Shown: positions 36,074-43,904 of the stretch, one piece after another
Numbering within the stretch: position 1 is the first letter of the stretch
How the letters are laid out: the number at the start of each line of letters is the position of its first letter
DNA from: an uncultured Bacteroidales bacterium
GTDB lineage: Bacteria > Bacteroidota > Bacteroidia > Bacteroidales > UBA932
Direction: 5' to 3'
DNA length: 64,000 bases
Assembly (NCBI GenBank): GCA_946415475.1
Contig: CAMKSQ010000005.1
Coordinates: forward strand, 1 to 64,000
Notes under the pieces: model-generated
Seen by the model: the letters and a program-made list of their open reading frames with translations, nothing else
Database searches by the model: none
Told to the model about the DNA's origin: nothing
Position numbers and translations under genes: made by a program

Positions 36074-37665
36074 AGGCCCAGAGCGTGTTTATAAATCCAT
36101 TGTGTGTATTCCGCCTCGCGGAGGGTGTCGCCCCAGCCGATAGGGAAATTGCCCTTCCAGCGTTCCTGCAGGAAGTCCGCCAGGTCTTTCCGTTCCCGCT
36201 CCACGCAGCCGTGTGCTTTGACCAGGAGGCCGGCGGCGCGGCAGGCGCAGAACTCGCCCTGGCAGGTGCCCATGCCCACGCGGGTGCGGCGGCGAAGGTC
36301 CGTGAGGGTGCTCACGTCCATACGGTCGATGGCAGCGTTGATTTCGCCCACCGATACTTCTTCGCACTCGCAGATAAGGTCATCGTCCCGCCGGTTGCTC
36401 GAACGGATGCGGCTGGCGCGCGTGCCCATGCGGGAGGCTGCGGCTTTTTGGGCCGTGGTAGGGGCCTCCCATACCTTCTGCGCTACGGCCTCGTAGGATT
36501 TTTCCTCGGAGCCGGGCAGGGGAGTCTGGGCAGTGGTGCAGGCCTTTTCTACCGCCAGTTTTTTGCAGACCAGGTCCGTGGCTATTTCCGCCATGAGCCT
36601 GTAGGTCATGAGTTTTCCGCCGGTAATGGTGACAAAGCCCTTGAGCCCGTCGCGTTCCTCATGGTCCAGACACACGATGCCGCGGGAAATGTTGCGGCCG
36701 GAAGGGTCATTGTCGGCGCTCACGAGCGGACGCACGCCGGCATAGGCCCTGAGGATACGTGTCTGGGACAGGGAAGGGGCAAGTTTGGCACCTTCCGTGA
36801 TGAGGAGGGTAACTTCGTCCGGGGTGACGGCCACGTTGTCGCATTCTTCAAAGGGGATGCGTGTGGAAGTGGTGCCGATGACGCAAACCGTGTCTCCGGG
36901 CACCAGGATATCGGCATTGGAAGGCTTGCGACAACGGTTGATGACCAGGTTGTTCACGCGGTGTGCAAAGATGAGCAGGGCACCCTTGGCGGGGAACATG
37001 CCCACTTTTACACCGGCGAGTTCTGCTATATGCTGCCCCCAGATACCGCAGGCGTTCACGGTCACCGTTGCGTAATAGTCTGTTTCCTCTCCTGTCTGGC
37101 GGTTGCGGGTGTGCACACCTTTGATGGTATCGCCTTCACGGATGAAGCCGGTAACTTCCGTGTGCAGACGCACCTGCCCGCCGTGCAGTTTGGCATCCAG
37201 CATGTTGGCGGCGCACAGACGGAACGGGTCCACGCTGCCGTCAGGCACTCTTACGGCACCAATCAGGTCCGGATTCACGCTGGGTTCCAGGCGTTTAGCC
37301 AGTTCTGGGTCGATGATTTCCGCGCCGATACCCGCCTTCCGGCAGGCCTCCACAAAGGTTTGCTGATAGGCCAGGTCATCTTCCGGCAGGGTGATGAACA
37401 GACCGTCGGTTTCGTCTATGCAGTGGGCGGCAATCTGGCGCAGGATCATGTTCTCGCGGATGCATTCCTCCGCGCTTTCTGCGTCGTTAACGGCATAACG
37501 CGCGCCGGAGTGCAGCAGGCCGTGGTTGCGGCCCGTGGCTCCGGTGGCGATGTCCGAGCGTTCAATCAGGAGCGTCCGCAGGCCGCGCATGGCGCAGTCC
37601 CGCTGGGTACCGGCTCCCGTGATGCCTCCGCCGATGATGATAACGTCAAATTCGTTGGGCTTCAT
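36070..37665 (-). CDS. glpA: Anaerobic glycerol-3-phosphate dehydrogenase subunit A
   Basis: The 531-residue FAD enzyme oxidises G3P to dihydroxyacetone phosphate. VIIIGGGITGAGTQRDCAMR is the FAD Rossmann motif, and SDIATGATGRNHGLLHSGAR the second conserved block. The C-terminal [2Fe-2S] BFD-like domain has CECEEVSVGEI and GTCQGEFCACRAAG. It heads the operon glpABC-glpT, with a TAAATTTG promoter at 37688-37695. Confidence 0.96.
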   Translation of the reverse strand: MKPNEFDVIIIGGGITGAGTQRDCAMRGLRTLLIERSDIATGATGRNHGLLHSGARYAVNDAESAEECIRENMILRQIAAHCIDETDGLFITLPEDDLAYQQTFVEACRKAGIGAEIIDPELAKRLEPSVNPDLIGAVRVPDGSVDPFRLCAANMLDAKLHGGQVRLHTEVTGFIREGDTIKGVHTRNRQTGEETDYYATVTVNACGIWGQHIAELAGVKVGMFPAKGALLIFAHRVNNLVINRCRKPSNADILVPGDTVCVIGTTSTRIPFEECDNVAVTPDEVTLLITEGAKLAPSLSQTRILRAYAGVRPLVSADNDPSGRNISRGIVCLDHEERDGLKGFVTITGGKLMTYRLMAEIATDLVCKKLAVEKACTTAQTPLPGSEEKSYEAVAQKVWEAPTTAQKAAASRMGTRASRIRSSNRRDDDLICECEEVSVGEINAAIDRMDVSTLTDLRRRTRVGMGTCQGEFCACRAAGLLVKAHGCVERERKDLADFLQERWKGNFPIGWGDTLREAEYTQWIYKHALGL

Positions 37666-37687
37666 GGATGCGTGCTATTAATCACTA

Positions 37688-37695
37688 CAAATTTA
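37688..37695 (-). promoter_or_regulatory. Promoter -7 box for glpABC-glpT
   Basis: The minus strand reads TAAATTTG 22 bp ahead of the glpA start, with a TTTTG about 15-19 bp farther upstream. Confidence 0.55.
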
Positions 37696-37801
37696 CCCAT
37701 TTTTTTGTAGCAAAACAAATATTCCCCTCACCATGTGTCATAAGGCCTTAGGCCCGTTTTTTCTGTGACAACTATGTGTTTGATACTCCGCTATTTATAC
37801 A

Positions 37802-37834
37802 ATAATCCTCGTTCAAAAACTGAACGAGGATTAT
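37802..37834. terminator. Hairpin terminator of the DUF5692-hyp run
   Basis: The arms ATAATCCTCGTTC and GAACGAGGATTAT (13 bp) flank a 7-nt loop, 54 bp past the stop of the minus-strand gene at 37888. The stem is identical to that at 2808-2840. A shorter AAGGCC/GGCC stem before a T run lies nearby at about 37742-37762. Confidence 0.6.
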
Positions 37835-37887
37835 CTTGTAAGTGGTTGTGTGACAGCGAGTTGGTTGTCACACGAAAATGCCAGTGA

Positions 37888-38985
37888 CTAGGCCATATCG
37901 GCACGGGCCACAGCGTCCTTGTAGTACTTCTGGTCCACGAAGACGTCTTCCTTGTACGGGTTGATGTGACGCTTCTTGGAAACGGCGATGATGTAGCAGA
38001 TGGCGATGCAGTTGGTTACCAGGGCCAGGGCGCTGATGAAGATCATCATGCTGGGGTTAGCGGCCACCAGGGAAGGATCCACGGTGGTTCCTACGGTTGC
38101 AGCTTCGCCGCCGGCTACTTCGTACAGTTTGGCGATGGTGTCAACGCCTTCCGGATAGAGCACGGGCAGGGTAGCCCAGCTGAACCACTGCTGACCGTTC
38201 TTGAAGGTCTCCTGGAACAGGGGGAATACCTGTGCGAACATGCACCAGATGGCCAGGGTGTTGGCGCGGTTCTGGATCCAGCCGCCACGGTTCCACATAA
38301 GGGCAGCCACGGTGGGGGCGAGGAGCAGGGCGATACCGCAGTACCAGCTGTGCGTAGGCAGGCAGTTGTACGTGTAGGCGAAGTTCCAGATGTCATAAAT
38401 GACGATGTAAACCCAGGTCATATCGGCCCAGATCATGTCCTTCTTGTCCTTGGAAGGATAGACGTTCCACCAGGCGGTCATACACATGATGTTGATGAGA
38501 CCGGCGACGCCGTTCATCACATTGTGCCAGCCACCATACTGCCATACACCTTCGGAGGTGAGCCACCACTTGTTCCAGCCCATTACGGCGCTTTCGAAGT
38601 CGGAGACGCAGGCGATGAGGATGTTAATGCCGACGATCACAAACGGGAAGGGCTTGAACCAATGTTTGGCGCCCACGCCCCATTTGTATTTGATCATCAT
38701 AAAGCCGATACAGCCGGCGGTTGCGGCGTACAGCTTGGCATAGTGGAACCAGCCCTGCATGTAAATGTGGGTCTGGTTTTCCAGGGCCCACTGGGCACCG
38801 GTGCGGACACCCCACCAGATGGCCAGGAAGTAGGCCGTGAGTGCCAGCGGCACTACCAGGAAGGTGATGATACCGCCCAGTTTGGTGCGACGGGCGAATT
38901 CATTGAGGAGGATGAGGCCCAGCAGGACAACAATCATCATTCCCCATTGGGAAAGGGCGTTAGCCCCATAAACTTGGAAAAACAT
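37888..38985 (-). CDS. DUF5692-like polytopic membrane protein
   Basis: The 365-residue protein has eight or nine membrane helices and is rich in Trp and Tyr (WFHYAKLYAATAGCIGFMMI, WNKWWLTSEGVWQYGGWHN). I believe it belongs to DUF5692, whose function is unknown. It is last in a run with a small membrane protein, hypA, an iron-sulfur flavoprotein and hypB, spaced 4-33 bp apart. A membrane partner for the flavoprotein, or a metal or gas permease, would fit the context, but nothing in the sequence proves this. Confidence 0.65.
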   Translation of the reverse strand: MFFQVYGANALSQWGMMIVVLLGLILLNEFARRTKLGGIITFLVVPLALTAYFLAIWWGVRTGAQWALENQTHIYMQGWFHYAKLYAATAGCIGFMMIKYKWGVGAKHWFKPFPFVIVGINILIACVSDFESAVMGWNKWWLTSEGVWQYGGWHNVMNGVAGLINIMCMTAWWNVYPSKDKKDMIWADMTWVYIVIYDIWNFAYTYNCLPTHSWYCGIALLLAPTVAALMWNRGGWIQNRANTLAIWCMFAQVFPLFQETFKNGQQWFSWATLPVLYPEGVDTIAKLYEVAGGEAATVGTTVDPSLVAANPSMMIFISALALVTNCIAICYIIAVSKKRHINPYKEDVFVDQKYYKDAVARADMA

Positions 38986-39018
38986 AGTTATTTAGATTTG
39001 TGTTGGTTGTCGATGTCG

Positions 39019-39351
39019 TTATGCCCGACTTGCCCGGGCATCTTTTGCTTTTACCAGCACCCAGCCGGCCCAGGTTACGGTGAGGACCAGAGTCATGGGG
39101 ACGCCGACGGTGAGGACTTCGCGCCAGAGGATGGCCGCACCGCCTGACTCTCCAAGGGAGGTGAAGAAGGGGAAGGTCCAGGTGAGTTCACCGTTAATGA
39201 TATGGTCCACGATGAGCATGAGGGTTCCGCCCCAAAGCATTTTCTCCAGGTCCGGCAGATGCTGCAGGAAGGGGGAGTTGTTCTTTAAGCCGCTTTTGCG
39301 GATGGCAGTTACCGCGATGGCTTCCACCAAGGGAGCAATAAAACAAGCCAT
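39019..39351 (-). CDS. Small membrane protein of unknown function
   Basis: The 110 residues hold about three hydrophobic helices: FIAPLVEAIAVTAI, KMLWGGTLMLIVDHIIN and VPMTLVLTVTWAGWVLV. I recognise no family. It begins 4 bp after the hypA stop (reading leftwards), so it is surely in the same transcript. Confidence 0.7.
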   Translation of the reverse strand: MACFIAPLVEAIAVTAIRKSGLKNNSPFLQHLPDLEKMLWGGTLMLIVDHIINGELTWTFPFFTSLGESGGAAILWREVLTVGVPMTLVLTVTWAGWVLVKAKDARASRA

Positions 39352-39355
39352 AATT

Positions 39356-39706
39356 CTAATTGTTAGGTACTTCTATTTCTTTGATTTCTACTTCGTTACC
39401 CCGCAGGAGGTAGGTGTTTTCACTCCCACAGTGCGGGCATCTTTTCCCGTGCGCCACGGTGCCGAATTCCGTATGGCACTCTTGGCAGTACGTCACGGCA
39501 GGAATGGTATTGATTTTCAGTTCGGCACCCTTTAGCAGATCTTCTTTGTCCGCAGCCCATCGCCAGCAGTCCAGCAGGTAGTCCGGAATAATGGTGGACA
39601 CTTCTCCAATGTTCATCACTACCCCCGAAACCTTGCTCACAGCATGCTCCAAGGCCGCCTGCTTCACGTCCCGAATAATATAAAACACTATTCCTAATTC
39701 GTGCAT
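39356..39706 (-). CDS. hypA: HypA nickel metallochaperone
   Basis: The 116-residue protein starts MHELGI, whose N-terminal Met-His-Glu binds nickel in HypA. The zinc loop is CQECHTEFG and CPHCGSENT. HypA with HypB delivers Ni to [NiFe]-hydrogenase or urease precursors. No such enzyme, and no hypC, D, E or F, is in the window. It lies 9 bp after the flavoprotein gene. Confidence 0.9.
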   Translation of the reverse strand: MHELGIVFYIIRDVKQAALEHAVSKVSGVVMNIGEVSTIIPDYLLDCWRWAADKEDLLKGAELKINTIPAVTYCQECHTEFGTVAHGKRCPHCGSENTYLLRGNEVEIKEIEVPNN

Positions 39707-39715
39707 ACCTCTTCA

Positions 39716-42544
39716 TTATTTCTTACTAAAAAGTATCTTTCCCGTACGTTTAATCATGTAGGGGAGGATGCCGGAGAATTTGTCCTCGGAGGTGCGCATG
39801 ACGCTGGCTTCCGGGTGGACGCGGTGCAGGTGGATGGCATCGAAGGCGCACTTGGTGGTGCAGATGCCGCAGCCAATGCACTTGTTCTCGTCCACTACCG
39901 AAGCGCCGCACTTGAGGCATCGGGCCGTCTCTTTGCGGACCTGCTCCTCCGTGAGCGTGCCATGGTACTCCGCAAACTTGCTCCTCACGGGAACGACGCC
40001 CGGATCCTGACGGGAGCCATTGTCGTAACTCTCCACCACAATATCCTGCTTATTCAGTTCGACGAAGTCCCGGCGGTTGCGGCCGATGGTCATGTGACCG
40101 TTCTGCACAAAGCGGTGCAGGGACTCGGCAGCCTCCTTGCCGGCGGCAATGGCGTCGATGGCGAACTTGGGACCGGTGAAGACGTCGCCGCCCACAAAGA
40201 TGTCCGGTTCCGCCGTCTGGTAGGTGAGTTTGTCCGCAACGGGATATACGCCGCGGAAGAATTCCACCTTGGTGTCCTTGAGCAACTCCTTCAGGATAAC
40301 GGTCTGGCCGATGGCGAAAATCACCAGGTCCGCCTCCTGGGAAATGGTCTCCGACTCGTCGTATGTAGGCGCAAATTTGTGCTCCGCATTGAACACGGAA
40401 GTGCACTTTTTAAAGACGATGCCGCTCACCTTATTCGTGCCCAGCACTTCCTTGGGACCCCAGCCGGGATTGAGCACCACACCGTCTTCGCGGGCCTCGG
40501 TGCGTTCCTCCAAAGAAGCAGGCATAATATCCTCTGTCTCAAGGGATAACATCGTCACTTCTGAAGCACCGCTTCGCATAGCTACACGGGCTGCGTCGAT
40601 GGCAACGTTGCCACCGCCGACCACCACGACCTTGCCGGAAACGGAGACGTCTCCGCAGTTGGCCTTGTGCAAAAAGTCGATAGCAGTGGTGGTACCGGGA
40701 AGGGTCTCGCCGGGGATGCCGGGCAGGCGTCCGCCCTGGCAGCCGATCGCCACGTAAAATCCCTTGTACCCTTGCTCGCGCAGCTGGGCGATGGTGATGT
40801 CCTTGCCCACCTCTACGCCGGTACGGATTTCCACGCCAATCTCGCGCATGATGTCAATTTCGGCCTTGATAACGTCCTTCTCCAATTTATAGGAAGGAAT
40901 GCCGTAACGGAGCATGCCGCCGGGCTCCTCGTTCTTCTCAAAGACCGTGGGCTTGTAACCCTGCGTGGCCAGATAATAGGCGCAGGAAAGGCCTGCAGGG
41001 CCACCGCCGATGATGGCAATCTTCTGGGGCCAGCGCTCTTCCACGTTGGAGCAGATGTTCACCTCCGGCACAAAGCGGGTCTCCGCATGCAAATCTTTCT
41101 CGGCAATGAATTTCTTAACCGCGTCGATAGCAACGGCCCGGTCGATGGTACCACGCGTACAGGCGTCTTCGCATCGCCGGTTGCAGATGCGCCCGCATAC
41201 GGCCGGGAACGGGTTCTCGCGCTTGATCAGTTCCAGTGCTTCCGTGTATTTGCCCTCGGCAGCCTTCTTCAGATAGCCCTGGACGGCGATATGGGCCGGG
41301 CAGGCGGTCTTACAAGGCGAGGTGCCGGTTTCGTAGCAGTTGATGCGGTTCTTGTCCCGGTAGTCTTCTGTCCATTTGTGCTCGCCCCAGGCCTTGGCAT
41401 CCGGCAGTTCGTGCTTGGGATACTGGACGGGACCGTTCTTGGTGCAGAGTTTCTGGCCCAGCTTGACGGCGCCGGCGGGGCAGTATTCCACGCATCGGCC
41501 GCAAGCCACACAATTCTCCGTCTGGACCTCCGCCACATAGGCGCTGCGGCTCATGTTGGGCGTATTGAACAGCTGCGAGGTGCGCAGGGCGTTGCAAATC
41601 TTGACGTTACAGTTGCAGATGGCAAAGATTTTCCCTTCGCCGTCGATATTGGTAACCTGGTGCACAAAGCCGTGGTCTTCCGCCTTTTTCAGGATGGCCA
41701 TAGCCTCATCGTAGGTGATGTCGTGGCCGCGGCCGGTCTCCCGGAGGTAATCCGCCATGTCGCCCACGCCGATGCACCAGTCGCGATAGTCATCCGCACA
41801 GCCTTCGTCCAGTTTCTTACGGCCGTATCGACAACTGCAGATTCCCACGCCTATGTGTCCCTCGTACTTCTTGAGCCAGTAAGAGATATGTTCTATGTCG
41901 ATTGACTGGTTCTCCATGGAGATGGCTTTTTCCACCGGAATCACATGCATGCCGATGCCGGAGCCGCCCATGGGCACCATGGGAGTGATTTTCTCCAGCG
42001 GAAGGAAGGTCATGCGCTCGAAGAACATGGCCAGTTCCGGATGCTTGTCCATCAGCTCCACGTTCATGTTGGTGTACTCCGCGCTGCCGGGCACGAACAT
42101 GGGCACCCAGTAGATGCGGTCCTTGCGCTCGAACTTGGTGCCGGGGTCCGGACCCTGGCCGTTGGTGTAATGGTCTCCATAGTCATATTCCAGCATGCCG
42201 AAATAGGCCAGCTTGTCCAGCAGGGCATCGAAGGCTTCTTCGGACGATGCGTAGTGCTTCTGGCGGTTCATCTGGTGCAGCTGCTCATAGGTATGATGCT
42301 TGCGCACTTTGAAGAAATTGCCGGGCAGCATGTCCAGGAGCAAATCCAGCGAGGCTTCGCGGGTGATGGGGTCCATTTCGTCCTCAAAGATGCAGGCCAG
42401 GCCCCAGTATTCCGGGGCTTCCGTGGTCATCTTGATTTTGCCGGGAACGCGGTCCGTGATGTGGCGGACCAGCTTAATGAGCTTGGGATTGGGGTTTTTG
42501 TCACCAAAGTGCTTGGGGACAAACTTTTTGGACATCTCAGGCAT
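39716..42544 (-). CDS. Large iron-sulfur NAD(P)-linked flavoprotein (GltD/NfnB-like, extended)
   Basis: The 942-residue protein has an unusual N-terminal region of about 340 residues with Cys clusters (GICSCRYGRKKLDEGC and ICNCNVKIC), then a ferredoxin motif CVACGRCVEYCPAG. The GltD-type domain follows: CPAHIAVQGYLKK, CGRICNRRCEDACTRG, the FAD motif IIGGGPAGLSCAYYLA and the NAD(P) motif VVVGGGNVAIDAARVA. The C-terminus adds another ferredoxin segment, CIGCGICTTKCAFDA. The start MPEMSKKF at 42544 was chosen because upstream in-frame sequence overlaps hypB. It probably moves electrons between NAD(P)H and ferredoxin or an unknown partner. It sits between hypA and hypB. Confidence 0.8.
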   Translation of the reverse strand: MPEMSKKFVPKHFGDKNPNPKLIKLVRHITDRVPGKIKMTTEAPEYWGLACIFEDEMDPITREASLDLLLDMLPGNFFKVRKHHTYEQLHQMNRQKHYASSEEAFDALLDKLAYFGMLEYDYGDHYTNGQGPDPGTKFERKDRIYWVPMFVPGSAEYTNMNVELMDKHPELAMFFERMTFLPLEKITPMVPMGGSGIGMHVIPVEKAISMENQSIDIEHISYWLKKYEGHIGVGICSCRYGRKKLDEGCADDYRDWCIGVGDMADYLRETGRGHDITYDEAMAILKKAEDHGFVHQVTNIDGEGKIFAICNCNVKICNALRTSQLFNTPNMSRSAYVAEVQTENCVACGRCVEYCPAGAVKLGQKLCTKNGPVQYPKHELPDAKAWGEHKWTEDYRDKNRINCYETGTSPCKTACPAHIAVQGYLKKAAEGKYTEALELIKRENPFPAVCGRICNRRCEDACTRGTIDRAVAIDAVKKFIAEKDLHAETRFVPEVNICSNVEERWPQKIAIIGGGPAGLSCAYYLATQGYKPTVFEKNEEPGGMLRYGIPSYKLEKDVIKAEIDIMREIGVEIRTGVEVGKDITIAQLREQGYKGFYVAIGCQGGRLPGIPGETLPGTTTAIDFLHKANCGDVSVSGKVVVVGGGNVAIDAARVAMRSGASEVTMLSLETEDIMPASLEERTEAREDGVVLNPGWGPKEVLGTNKVSGIVFKKCTSVFNAEHKFAPTYDESETISQEADLVIFAIGQTVILKELLKDTKVEFFRGVYPVADKLTYQTAEPDIFVGGDVFTGPKFAIDAIAAGKEAAESLHRFVQNGHMTIGRNRRDFVELNKQDIVVESYDNGSRQDPGVVPVRSKFAEYHGTLTEEQVRKETARCLKCGASVVDENKCIGCGICTTKCAFDAIHLHRVHPEASVMRTSEDKFSGILPYMIKRTGKILFSKK

Positions 42545-42555
42545 ATTGAAATCTT

Positions 42556-43230
42556 TTATTGTTGTTTCCAGTCTTTTACGCGCTCCAGCAGCCACCCGGC
42601 AAAGGCCTCTACGCCCTCGCCGGTTTTGGCGCAGATGGGAATCACCCGGGCCTTGGGGTTGCGCATGTGGATGTACTCCGTGCATTTTTCCAGATTGAAG
42701 TCAAAGTAGGGGAGTACGTCCATCTTATTGATAACCACTACGTCGCAGATGGAGAACATGAGCGGGTATTTGAGCGGTTTGTCTGTGCCTTCCGGGACGG
42801 AGAGGATCATGGCGTTGGCCACGGCACCCGTGTCGAATTCCGCCGGGCATACCAGATTGCCCACATTTTCCAGAATGACCAGGTCCAGTTGATCCATGGA
42901 CACGTTGGCCAGGCCCTGGCGCGTCATCTCTGCATCCAGGTGGCACATGCCGCCGGTATGCAGCTGAATGGACTCGATGCCGGTGGCCTCCTTGATTTTG
43001 ATGGCATCTACATCCGAGTCGATATCGGCCTCCATCACGGCCATGCGAAGCTGGTTTTTGAGCCGGCCGATGGTCTGGATAAGTGTGGTGGTTTTGCCGC
43101 TGCCCGGGGAGGACATGAGGTTAAGGAGGAATACGCCCTGGGATTTGAGTTCCTTGCGGAGCAGGGCGGCATCTTCGTCGTTATCGGCAAAGATGCTTTT
43201 CTTGATTTCGATTACTTTTACGGGGTCCAT
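42556..43230 (-). CDS. hypB: HypB nickel-insertion GTPase
   Basis: The 224-residue SIMIBI-class GTPase has the P-loop MSSPGSGKTTTL, Walker B-type EADIDSDVDA, TGGMCHLDA (metal-binding Cys/His), ENVGNLVCPAEFDTG and the guanine motif NKMDV. It lacks the N-terminal His-rich stretch of some HypB proteins. It is the first gene of the hypB-flavoprotein-hypA-membrane run, with a TAATTTTG promoter at 43266-43273. Confidence 0.93.
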   Translation of the reverse strand: MDPVKVIEIKKSIFADNDEDAALLRKELKSQGVFLLNLMSSPGSGKTTTLIQTIGRLKNQLRMAVMEADIDSDVDAIKIKEATGIESIQLHTGGMCHLDAEMTRQGLANVSMDQLDLVILENVGNLVCPAEFDTGAVANAMILSVPEGTDKPLKYPLMFSICDVVVINKMDVLPYFDFNLEKCTEYIHMRNPKARVIPICAKTGEGVEAFAGWLLERVKDWKQQ

Positions 43231-43265
43231 GAGGGACGTATGTGGTTAGTTTTAGTTTTAGTATA

Positions 43266-43293
43266 CAAAATTACACCTTTTTAATTATATTTG
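43266..43293. promoter_or_regulatory. Divergent promoters of hypB and the holin-like gene
   Basis: TAATTTTG on the minus strand at 43266-43273 faces hypB. TATATTTG on the plus strand at 43286-43293 faces the gene at 43320. Confidence 0.55.
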
Positions 43294-43319
43294 CAAAAGG
43301 AATAAAGTAGATTCATATC

Positions 43320-43901
43320 ATGAGTACCTTCAGAGAACCGCTGGACAACCTTGTACAAGACGGGGAACAGTATGTAAATGCACAGATGGAATCCTTGAAA
43401 CTCCATTCCATAAAAGGACTTTCGCTGGGGCTTTCCACCGTTGCCGCCCTTCTCCTGATTTTCATTCTGGGCAGTGTGCTGTTGTTGGCACTTTCCTTCG
43501 CCCTGGTCATGTGGTTGGGGCAGCTGCTGGGCAGTTATGTCCTGTCGGCCTTCATTGTCGCGGGTGTGCTGTTGATTGCGCTGGTCGTATGCCTGCTCCT
43601 GAAGGACCGTCTGTTCAAGAATACCTTCGTAGGTCCCCTGCGGGATTCCCTGAGCCCTTCTACGCCGCTTAAGGAAGATACTATTGAAGCCGTCGATGCT
43701 GCCCTGATGGTGAATCAGATACAGGTGGATGCCGCCGAAGAGGAACTGATGGCCGGCGTGGACCGCGTCCGGGAGTTTTATACTCCCAGGAACCTCCTCA
43801 ACCATGGTTTGCAGAAGTTGGGAAATGAAACCTCCCGAGCAAGCTATTCCTTTGGTCGCATGGCCGTGGGCATGCTCCGCAGATTCATCCAAAAACACTA
43901 G
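43320..43901 (+). CDS. Holin-X/DUF1469-like membrane protein
   Basis: The 193 residues start with an amphipathic segment (EPLDNLVQDGEQYVNAQMES), followed by a long helical hairpin, LLLIFILGSVLLLALSFALV and LSAFIVAGVLLIALVVCLLL, and a soluble C-terminal tail. This matches the phage-holin-family III/YqjE type of small membrane protein found in many bacteria without phage. Function is unknown. It precedes the symporter by 3 bp. Confidence 0.65.
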   Translation: MSTFREPLDNLVQDGEQYVNAQMESLKLHSIKGLSLGLSTVAALLLIFILGSVLLLALSFALVMWLGQLLGSYVLSAFIVAGVLLIALVVCLLLKDRLFKNTFVGPLRDSLSPSTPLKEDTIEAVDAALMVNQIQVDAAEEELMAGVDRVREFYTPRNLLNHGLQKLGNETSRASYSFGRMAVGMLRRFIQKH

Positions 43902-43904
43902 TCT

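Noticed and set aside
42545..42685. Extended N-terminus of the flavoprotein
   Set aside because: It would overlap hypB by about 130 bp and reads as basic shadow sequence; MPEMSKKF at 42544 is a natural start.
37888..43230. Hydrogenase operon
   Set aside because: Only HypA and HypB are present; no large or small hydrogenase subunit motif was found in the window.
43320..43901. Prophage holin
   Set aside because: No phage genes are near; this membrane-protein type is common outside phages and here is paired with a symporter.
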